A model generated the notes under the pieces. It did no database searches. It had not been told where the DNA came from and saw only the letters and a list, made by a program, of their open reading frames with translations. Below, one piece after another: positions 55,560-64,000 of a DNA stretch of 64,000 nt. Position numbers and translations under genes: made by a program. Each line of letters opens with the position of its first letter. The stretch's first letter is position 1. The DNA is from Ophioderma brevispina (taxonomy: Eukaryota; Echinodermata; Ophiuroidea; Amphilepidida; Ophiodermatidae), in contig JAMKCH010001612.1 in NCBI GenBank assembly GCA_023653785.1, forward strand, positions 1-64,000, read 5' to 3'.

Positions 55560-57335
55560 TAGTACCAAACAGGTATCTTAGAGTTTCTTCTTTTCTGTTA
55601 TCAAAATAGTGCCCGCATCCCATTATGATGACACTATGGACGCTCATATGTTGAAGGAAAGTATGAAATAGCATGTACTGAATATAGGGTAAAAATTGAT
55701 ATTTATTGCAATTTCAAAAGCGCCTCAAAACATTATTATCGCACTAAATGCTCTCATTTTTAATACAGTCATTTATCTCAGTAGAAGCACAAAAAACCGC
55801 ATGAAAATTGGATATTCCTACACATTTTGGGCGACAAAATTTTGAATTTTTCCTTCCCCGATGGTGTCTATGGAAATTGACAAATTTTGGCTAAGATCAT
55901 AGATGAGCGAACCTTATGACGTCATTGTGCGTTGCTAGGCATGTTGGTACCCCCTTTTGATACAATGGAAAGAGGAGGACCATAGCTATCTAATTGGTAC
56001 CAAAATTGAGTGCCCTGTTGATGGTTTTGTGTTGTGCTAGGCATGTTGGTACTTCTCTCCCAGGGGTGTTTGCATTTGGCAGCCATTTTGCAAGGCGCCC
56101 CACGTTTAACACCCCAGGGTGGGGATTTTGCAGACAACCTTTTCAGTTTGTTTATGGTATAAGCTTCACAAATGGTTGTCTCCAAAAATCCCGGGGGTGC
56201 AGGGGGGGTCATGGTAGCCCGTAGTCTATAGGTTAACCGCTCTCCGACTTAATTGAATCGGTCCAAAACTCGCAGGGGACGAACGGCTCAACGCGAATGG
56301 ACTAAATCAGTTGTCAAAACTCTGTCGCCACTGGGTAAAATTTGTTTCTAAAAAGTGAACCTGCAGGAGTCAGACAGCTGTGATATCATATGATCATTAA
56401 ACGCCAATAACAGTAAATTCATATTTAAGGGCCATGTATGCAATTAAACTAAGCATGATAGCAACCATATGTTAAAGAAAAATTAAAATTAAATTAGTTT
56501 GTTGTTTTACTTATTTTTTAAGGCGACACAGATTTAGTATTTTTTTATTATGTTTATTTTTTTCCAAACATTGACGCTTGATGTCTGATGTGTTACGAGC
56601 AGGATCAGTTTTTCAAGTGTATGGTCTATATGTATCCACAGTCTACAGCATAGTCGTGGCTATGCATGAATTTAATAAAATCTGAGTCAAAATCTCGGAA
56701 GCAGCCTTATTATAAATCTGAATCATAAAAGATGCTATTTGGAGCTTATGTATGTTCATGAATTGTCAGAGTTTTTAGTGAGGCAAATCAGGTGGTGTGT
56801 GGGCAGACAAGGCGTTTTGTACATAAACGAATAATTTCTTTTAGTTTTAAATGGATGCCTATGTAGGTTCAGTTGTTACGGTCTGCCCAAATTATAAGAC
56901 AATATGAATTTGTGCGGTAGACTAAACGTTACTGTTATAAAGGTAATAAGTATTATTGGGTAACAGAGTGTCTACTACCTAATATCCAGAATATTGGAAA
57001 CAATATTTGCTACATAAATGTGTGATGCGTCAATAGTGCTTCAATCGAATGTTTCCGAGAAACTTAGTTAGGACCTTTGTCAATTTGTTTGTTTTTCTAT
57101 GTTTTTACTCGCTATAAGCTTGATAAGAACGGTTGCTAAACCTATTTTTTGAAAACCATAACTTTGGTTTTGTCAATTGAGTGCTAATTTTTTGCTTAGA
57201 CCACATTGAGAAATAATACAAATTTCACGGTTTATTATTGTATGAGAAACGGGAAATTTTTATGCGAAATCAGGAATTTGATCGTCTGCGATATAAACAA
57301 GTAAAAATATTAGAGGAAAACGCGATATCAAATTT
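55560..57335. other. No recognisable gene; short direct repeat
   Basis: GCTAGGCATGTTGGTAC occurs at about 55934 and 56036, a diverged ~102-bp tandem pair. The rest is AT-rich with no coding signature. Confidence 0.45.
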
Positions 57336-57339
57336 CGAT

Positions 57340-58145
57340 ATACTATAACAGTAATGGACCAAGAATTGATCCTTGTGGAACTCCGCATAGGGGAATTCTG
57401 TAAATATGATTTGGCATTATTAAATGAAAGACAAATTGGTGATCATAGCATGTCAGGGATTCCTGAACCACTCGAGGGCAATACCACGTACACCGATAAA
57501 ATTAGCAAGTTAAAAAGGAGAATGTTTATGATTTATTGTGGTCCACGCCTTCGAGGAGGTCCAGGAAAATAACCAACGCATGATTGTTTATTATCCAGAC
57601 CAACACTATTTTGTTGTAGGCTTCCATAATAGCCATATCTGAGGCACGATTAGAACGAAAAAACCCAACTGTGAATTATGAAGCAGTCAAACGGTGAAAA
57701 TTATATCCTATTATAGCACGATTCGCTCAAAATTGTAAAAAAAAAGGGGATTTACAGATATAGGCCTATAATTGAGACTACATGTTGACTCGCCCTTGTG
57801 TTAAATGGACTTATGTTTGCTATTTTTTGTTTAGTTGGTACTATACCTGTATTAAAGAAAGGTTGATATATGGGGCGAGTGAGGGCAATTATTTGTTCGG
57901 ACGGATTTGACTAATATGGGGTTATAATTCATCAAAGCCACTGCTTGTGTCGGATTTCAATGTGGTTTTACAAAGTTGGAAACCTCTTCATTGTCCGAGG
58001 AAAATGAAAGCGAATTGAGGGGAGAGTTAATTTTATTAAGGCATAATGAAACTGAAATGTTTACAATCTTTATTTTTTCCAGCAAGATTGGGGCCAATAT
58101 TAGAAAAATAGCTGTTAAATCTGTTTGCGATGATCATGGGGTTGG
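57340..58145 (-). pseudogene. LINE (CR1/L2-type) reverse transcriptase, 5' half
   Basis: Reading the minus strand from about 58140: ANRFNSYFSNIGPNLAG (linker), SDTSSGFDEL, FNTGIVPTKQKIANISPL, SNYRPIS, LHNSQLGFFRSNRASDMAIM. Next come IFLDLLEGVD (motif A, catalytic Asp at 57559-57561), RGIALEW, and GVPQGSILGP (57356-57384). Homology stops two residues later, before the FADD-type motif C, so the element is truncated or interrupted at about 57340. Several frameshifts and stops are present. The product would copy LINE RNA by target-primed reverse transcription; this copy cannot. Confidence 0.9.
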
Positions 58146-58359
58146 TTATGGTTGATGATCATCATCATAAAATAAACGTGGTAACTGGTGTTTGTTCTAC
58201 TGACCGAGAATGTCATTAAAAAAAATGTTCCAGGTGAGTTTATTGTTATTTTACAGGTTTTCTAGTTTGTTTTGGTGTAGTAATCTTTTTTCGAGACTCT
58301 TAATAACGTAGTTAATCAATTACGATAAGTAGTGAATTTGATCTTTTTATCTGTGCAGT

Positions 58360-58860
58360 AGGTCCGACCGCATATGGAATCAACAAGCTCCAGCATGTTT
58401 AATTGGCAAAGCCACTTGTTCATTCCCCGATTAGGCGCCGACCTTGAAACGACGCACAATTGTGACATGTCTGCTGTCAGACTGCGGCTCGTCGATTGTC
58501 CCCAGTTGTTGACGCCCCCCAAAAACAAAAGAAAGGTCCCGTCACATGAAGACAAACCCGAGCGCAACCCAACATCTCCCAACACCCAAGACCACATTTC
58601 CTTTCCAAATCGGCTGCCAGTCCTTTTTCAATTACAAGACAGAGATGCGCATCGGCGAGCAGTAGGCGATCAAGCATGCATAGTCACTTGTTCAGTTCTC
58701 AATCAGTCGCAGACCTACACGACACACAAGTTGCTGTCAAGAGTGCATGTCGGCGACATCCACTCTTCTGTAGTCTCCGAGTTTAGTCGCCGATTCAACA
58801 TATCCAGTTGGCTGCATTTTCTCTCCCGCTTGGAGGAGATCATTGCCGACATTTGAACAA
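58360..58860 (+). other. GC-richer open frame of 160 codons with internal repeat, unidentified
   Basis: The plus-strand frame 58374-58856 is open for 160 codons (starting MESTSSSMFNWQSHLF) in a block clearly GC-richer than its AT-rich flanks; the minus strand is also open over much of it. Two segments about 272 bp apart (from 58413 and 58685) look related: both start CACTTGTTCA and contain a TCGGCGAC- or CGCCGAC-like word. That makes a decayed repeat or element end at least as likely as an exon. No domain recognised. Confidence 0.3.
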
Positions 58861-58869
58861 CCATATTTA

Positions 58870-60000
58870 ATGGTTGGAAGTGCCACAGTTTTCCGCACAA
58901 CAGATCCCCGTAAATAAATCGGTTGTAATCCGTCTTGATTTTTATAACTGATTTTTTTATTTCAATTAAGATATTATGATATTGTGCAGTTTACCCTGGT
59001 TCTATAATTGTGAATTCACATGTTTAATTGTGATGTTATAGAGAGGCAAGGCAATTATTGATCTGGAACTGTGAGTCCACATTGGACGTTGCCATGATTC
59101 TTCCCCGGGTATGATCCTGCCACATTCACTAAGTCTGGCTACATGCTGTTCACAACCCCGGTATAGAAACACAACTGGGAGACAGTATAGCATTGAGTTT
59201 ATGTTATATCAGGGGGATACATGACATACCCATGAATAGGCATACACTACACCCCAACATGTGGAATCACAGACCCTAGGGTCTTTGGTGGAATGATTAC
59301 TAAGGCTGGTAGCCCGCCCCCCAGGGCAGAATAGGCCTATACCCGCATTTTCATGAGTTACAATCTTTTGTTTTTCCATACTGCATGTACGTAAGCTTAA
59401 TAATACTCATGCCTGTCGCCTGCGACTCATACACTACTGTGACTAGACACTACACATGATCCGTAACACGCACGGCATGTGACTCAAGTTCCAGAATCCA
59501 TCGTCACTGACGCGTCGTGCTCTCTAATCACATTGAAACAATTACTGCAACCATGTAAACTGCTAATATCACTTCGCTTATTTACGCACTTTTAAGACAT
59601 TTTTTCGAGCTCTTGTTGAGATGGCTGAGTGCTTCAAGACCCGGGCACGGGCAAGAGTGGCGGGAAATGTTGGCGTCAAAAAAACTAGTAGACCAAGTAT
59701 GGGGCAGAATCCACTGGTCTGACGTAATAATTCGTAGACCAAAACTAGTTGGTTCATTGGTAGAACGTCCGGAACTAGTTTTTTCACTTCAAACTTAGTA
59801 GTAAGGCTCGTTTCTACTAGTGCTTTTAATTTTACAGCGCCTTCAACGAGTCACTAGCCCGGTCAAAAAATTCTAGTTCAGTTCAAAAATCTAGTTCAGT
59901 TGACTGAACTAACGATGCATACAATTGATAATTAGTAACAGATCCTACATAACGGCGTTTTGGTCTCTGTGAATCTGGGTTCGCGAGTGTCTTCTGCACC
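58870..60000. other. No recognisable gene
   Basis: AT-rich. ACTAGT words recur around 59682-59780, and TCTAGTTCAGTTCAAAAA with TTCAGTTGACTGAACT near 59870-59910 forms a short palindromic cluster. No tRNA or coding signal is convincing. Confidence 0.45.
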
Positions 60001-60008
60001 AAAAAAGC

Positions 60009-61020
60009 TTGAAGGCCACACTTCAGATGGCTAGGACAATTCTGAGGGCAAACCGTAACACTGCCAAAGAAAGCTTATTGGGGGAATTGGGGTGGGATTC
60101 AATGTCCACAATTCAGGTTAACCAACGAATTAAGTATTTTGATCGCCCGCTGAATATGGATAATGATAGGTTTACAAAATTAGTCAGTTTGTGGCGCTTT
60201 TTTCCACGCAGAAAACTCCGCCCGTGGCCTTGGTTGACGCATATTCGCGATTCTCTTATTCTGTGGTTTAGACCATATATTTTCCTTTTAACCAACCACA
60301 TAACTCAATTGGGTCAACTCTGGCCTTACAAAATTCACAAAGATCTTCAAAACCCAAGTTTGGTACAAAGGGGCACTGACAAAGAATACATTAAAAATAT
60401 ACCTCAAGTTTAAAACGTCCCCTGCTTTTGAAATTTACCTTCTTGATGCGACCAACTTCCAGGGTAGTTCATTAAAGTTTAAAGTTCGCACGAACACCTT
60501 ACCATTAGTAAATAATGTAAAATCATGGTCAACAGACAATACCGGCTTATGTAGATTATGCAACAATGATCTTGAAACCACTGAGCATTTCATGTTTTCA
60601 TGTACTATCCTTAATAATATTAGACATGAGGAGTACATAAATCTGAAAAACGAACTCCAAGCACATAACTATATGGGATTTTGGGATTGGTTTTATATGG
60701 GTGACAACGAAGTCAAACACTTCCTCATGTTAGAAAATCTTTTCACCTTTGACAGTAACCTCGGTTTGGTCTTTGATAAAATTTGTAAACAATATATACA
60801 ACGTGCTTGGAAACATAGGACTAAATTAATCAATTCTGCATGATTTTACTCGTTAATTTTAGCGGTTATGTTGATAAGTATTCATGGTTGTCGTTAATTT
60901 TTATTGTAAATATTGTTGTTTATATTTATATCTCTATGTATTTGTTATAACTGGACGCACCATTGGTTAGATGTGTGCCACTGCTTCAAAAGTGAGTTTC
61001 TAATAAACTATACTATACTG
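60009..61020 (+). mobile_element. LINE 3' end with RT C-terminus and zinc-knuckle-like motif
   Basis: The first frame (60009-60413) reads NTAKESLLGELGWDSM and QRIKYFDRPLNM, the post-core region of LINE RTs (usual pattern: LGELGW, then QRR/QRI, then Y-x-R-L). One frameshift near 60370-60413 leads to a second frame reading FKVRTNTLPLVNN and then CRLC..ETTEHFMFSC (60550-60604), a C-x2-C..H..C element common at LINE C-termini, ending at a stop at 60841-60843. A poly(A) signal AATAAA lies at 61002-61007, followed by an ACTATACTATACT tail. Confidence 0.88.
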
Positions 61021-61024
61021 GTCG

Positions 61025-63230
61025 AAAAATCATAAAACTCATAGAATTTCTAACACGGTCTTGCTATATAGTATATAAAACAAACAAAGGAGGTATCAAA
61101 ATACCGCGATACCTCCTTTATAATCTCTAAAATCTGAATTTAGATTAAAATTTTTAATATATTATATATTTCAATGCGTTTTGATTTCAAATTTTAATCT
61201 AAACTGATAGAATCAATTAGAATCAATTTTAATGTAAGAAATTTAGAATAAGTCTGTTTTTTTTTTAATGATGAAATTATCTGAAGAATTTATTTTGTCA
61301 TACAGCCTTTTCAAAGTTTAAATTTGCATATCCGGTGTCTCCTTTGGAAATCCGTAATTACCGTTTCTATTTTATAATTTTCTTTTTATTATGTTTTAAT
61401 TCAAGATTGCGTGGATGTAATGATTTATTTAAAAATATTGAAGAACGTTTCGCAATCAATCACTAATTTACTAATTCTTATTGACAATGGTGAAAATTTG
61501 GGAAAGACATAATAGAAAATAGAGAGGACTTAAGCTCTTTATCATAGAAACATGCTTGCAACAATGACGACAATTTGAATAAATGAAAACCAATGAATTG
61601 TCCCGTTATCTAACAGAGCGTGACAGAATACTAAGAACGGGCAGCAGCCCTGGCTGATATTTCACTATACAAAATGAGAGAAACACTGGCACGTAGAATT
61701 TGTTGAATTACATAAAAACCGTGTTGTTTCTGGTGCTCAAATTTGCACAGTGTAGACTGTTCATACACGTGGTTTTTGTTTGAACTAAAAAGGAAATGCA
61801 AAGGTTATTTATGGTAAGCAGAAAATTAACCGAAACTCCACGAAACTGCTTAAAAACGTATTTTTTGCATGAAAAATACAAATTTAACAACCTTTAGTAA
61901 CTAAACTTTGGAAAACTTCTACTTTACGTTGATAGAGTAATACATTCCTAACATTATGCAAAAAACCACATGTCAGTAGCTTTTCTGCATTTAATGTAAC
62001 AGAAGAAAATGCCCACCTACTTCTGGAACACCCTTTTATGCAAATTGCATGCAAATTAGGTAAAAAAATCATATTTCTACACATGCAAATTATTGCAGAT
62101 TTTACAGGCGTATGCGCTAGGATATTGTTTATTAATTTTTCACAAAATTTTGATGTTGTGGGACCATTGCCGCTTTTTTGATTTTCAACCTCTCGTCTCG
62201 TTTGCCTGAAAGGCGCTGAATCCCAATATGAGGAGCTTATAAAACTGCGAAGTGGGACAATGTTTTATGACAAAGGACGAGGGCAACAATACTAATAGTG
62301 TGGTGGATTACTTGGCGAACAAAGCATCAAGAATAAGGGGGTTTCATAAGTTAAAAGCAATGCAGGTGATAAAATTAGCTCAAATATCTTGAAAATCTCT
62401 GAAAGATACAAATTACAGGTGATGCAAGGTATACGCACCAACCACAACCCATGATGAGGAAGGAGTCATAATAGCCAATAGAGCTTTTGCTTAGAAAAAG
62501 AGCGAGAAATAGACCATTCGCGAATATAATAGTCGTCTTGAGTTCAGAGTGCTTGTTTCTGACCATGTCAAGCTGCAGGAGAGACGAGTGGGACATGTAA
62601 GGAATTAGGGCAAAGCGAAAGCAGAACAAAAACCATACTCCAGACGACCATCGCAAATGGTCGATTTTGAGCCTTTTATCTTGCATATATGTCAAGTAAA
62701 GAATTAAATGGGATTTTTCCTGATTATTCAGTGCCCTTTTAACGTTAAAAAGGAACATAGGCGTACGGTAACTATTTTTCTTTAAATAAAACCACCTGAT
62801 GCCTTGTTATATTCGCATGTGTACGAGTCTATCAGCAAGAGATAGTCCAGCGGATAATCTACCGGAGGTATTCGGTCTTTGGGGCATTGAGCTGTATATT
62901 GTATTGAGCACTAAAGCCCAATCCAATTGGAATAATTACGTTCAGTACAGGGGAGGAGGGATTTCGCTGGCATCACTGTGTGCCAACGCGTACGGCATCC
63001 GGCAATTTGGAAAATTATCAATCTAATATATCCCTACCGTCCTTTTCAGAAAATGACCACCAACCTGACCATCACCGAAAAATGTAGCGTTAATGTTCTT
63101 GTTCGATTTAGGTGAAATTTCCCCCTAAAACAAGGCAAGCGTCCGCTCCGTGATTTTTGAATGTTAAATATTACTGGACGGGCAACTATATAGCAATTCA
63201 GCTATATTACCTCAAAAGCAGTTTCTCAGC
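61025..63230. other. No recognisable gene; octamer cluster
   Basis: AT-rich. ATGCAAAT, the POU/octamer element, occurs at 62038-62045, 62049-62056 and 62083-62090. A 127-codon minus frame (62375-62758) is hydrophobic with possible membrane-spanning stretches but matches no family I know. Confidence 0.4.
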
Positions 63231-63235
63231 CGTGT

Positions 63236-63306
63236 GGACTCGTGGTGTAGTGGTTATCATGATTGCCGCGTACGCAAGCGACCCGGGTTCGATTCCCGAC
63301 GAGTGC
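63236..63306 (+). tRNA. tRNA-like gene, anticodon arm CGT (Thr?), possibly pseudogene
   Basis: Cloverleaf as read: acceptor GGACTCG/CGAGTGC with one G-G mismatch; D arm GTGTAGTGGTTATCAT; anticodon stem TTGC/GCAA; loop CGCGTAC (63267-63273); T arm CCGGG-TTCGATT-CCCGA with one terminal mismatch. The A box (TGGTGTAGTGG) and B box (GGTTCGATTCC, 63286-63296) are canonical and a TTTT terminator follows at 63309-63312. Position 33 is G instead of the near-universal U, so the anticodon (CGT, Thr) is uncertain and the gene may be damaged or mis-sequenced. Confidence 0.7.
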
Positions 63307-63432
63307 TCTTTTGAGGCTTTCTTCTTCTCTGATCTGTCTTTCTTTATAATTGACTAGTTCTTCTTAATAGGTCTAACGACCATTTAAATATACTTTAATG
63401 CGGTTGTGCATACCCTTCAGCACCTATGACTC

Positions 63433-63458
63433 ATATATATATATATATATATATATAT
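63433..63458. repeat. (AT)n microsatellite
   Basis: Thirteen uninterrupted AT units. Confidence 0.95.
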
Positions 63459-63464
63459 CTATAT

Positions 63465-64000
63465 ACAGCTGTCCCAATAAAAACTATACAATCCAAACTA
63501 AAAAATTATTAAAAAATATAAAATGTACATTTTTGGCAAATATTTTTACTTTATTTGTTAGACAAGATCCTAAGCTAATCCTAGCTTTTATTCCATTCCC
63601 AATTCGATGCAACCCTAGCGGAGATATTGTCAGTCGAACACAAAGGGATAATATACCACTTGGGCCAGTTTACCCTGAAGGTTCGAGGAAACTTAAAGGT
63701 ATATAAAGCATGTAGCATCATTTGTGGGATTAAACCCTTTTCCAACAACAAGAATATTGTACAGATCAGAGTGAATGCATTATCAGCATTGAAACTAATA
63801 AAAATTATTTTTTAAGTGAGCACCAAATATTATTATGTTGTCGTGAAATGAGGGGACTAACTCTTTTCAGTGGGACAACACTATATTCATGAAAGGCATA
63901 GAAATTTGGGGAAAGCTGACTGCTGAAATGAAACAGTCCACAAATCTGTTGAGGGACAAATGTGTTGGACAACGCTTAATGTGGAGGGACAACGTACCCT
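63465..64000. other. Unassigned; possible DNA-transposon left end at 63465
   Basis: TA followed by CAGCTGTCCCAATAAAAACT at 63465 resembles the tips of Tc1/mariner-like elements, which start CAG and target TA. The matching right end would lie near or beyond the window end; GGGACAA words recur at 63869, 63951 and 63986. No transposase is recognised. Confidence 0.3.

Noticed and set aside
59600..59680. tRNA-Ser/Leu-like start GATGGCTGAGTG
   Set aside because: No B box at the required distance and no acceptor pairing.
62375..62758. Receptor-like membrane protein exon
   Set aside because: The hydrophobic stretches lack any family motif and AT-rich DNA readily yields such frames.

Overview
The window looks like eukaryotic, repeat-dense, intergenic DNA from an animal. 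I find no intact protein-coding host gene; the longest open frames are about 200 codons, and nearly every recognisable protein fragment belongs to a transposable element. The mix (Ty3/Gypsy, DIRS/Ngaro-type tyrosine-recombinase retroelement, several CR1/L2-type LINEs, piggyBac, PIF/Harbinger-like MITEs, foldback elements) and the scattered AGGCCTA words suggest a marine invertebrate, perhaps a deuterostome such as an echinoderm or hemichordate. That assignment is an inference.

Layout. 1-5.2 kb: degraded Ty3/Gypsy element on the + strand (gag, protease, RT, RNase H, integrase, start of a probable 3' LTR). 6.0-6.6 kb: microsatellites and a CpG-rich tandem repeat. 9.2-10.4 kb: an unidentified broken coding-like stretch, then a LINE 3' end. 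12.7-22.0 kb: a head-to-tail duplication of a ~4.67 kb unit with no recognisable genes. Both copies carry the same hairpin and the same ACGCGT/TAATGTAATAAAA minisatellite, which recurs at 24.6-25.2 kb and, inverted, at 28.0-28.2 kb. 25.2-27.0 kb: a second, smaller direct duplication. 28.2-29.15 kb: a foldback element. 31.8-39.1 kb: a GC-richer block built around a decayed piggyBac transposase with its own TATA/E-box promoter, flanked by several different tandem arrays; the outermost array is present in inverted orientation on each side. 41.0-42.2 kb: a 1.2 kb element with long inverted ends that stops 5 bp from the end of a minus-strand DIRS/Ngaro-type element (42.2-44.4 kb). 46.7-47.2 kb: Harbinger-like MITE. 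47.5-49.2 kb: a 1.75 kb TA-flanked, nearly full-length palindromic element with a smaller MITE nested in it. 53.9-54.4 kb: tandem repeat. 54.4-61.0 kb: at least two clear LINE fragments (one minus strand, one plus strand) and two doubtful ones. 63.24-63.31 kb: a tRNA-like gene followed by a T-run terminator.

Data quality. Wherever two repeat copies can be compared (12.7-22.0, 25.2-27.0, 31.8-39.1 kb), they differ by many scattered single-base insertions and deletions, and transposase or RT reading frames shift every 100-200 bp. This fits either old decay or uncorrected long-read sequence, and it limits all reading-frame conclusions here.
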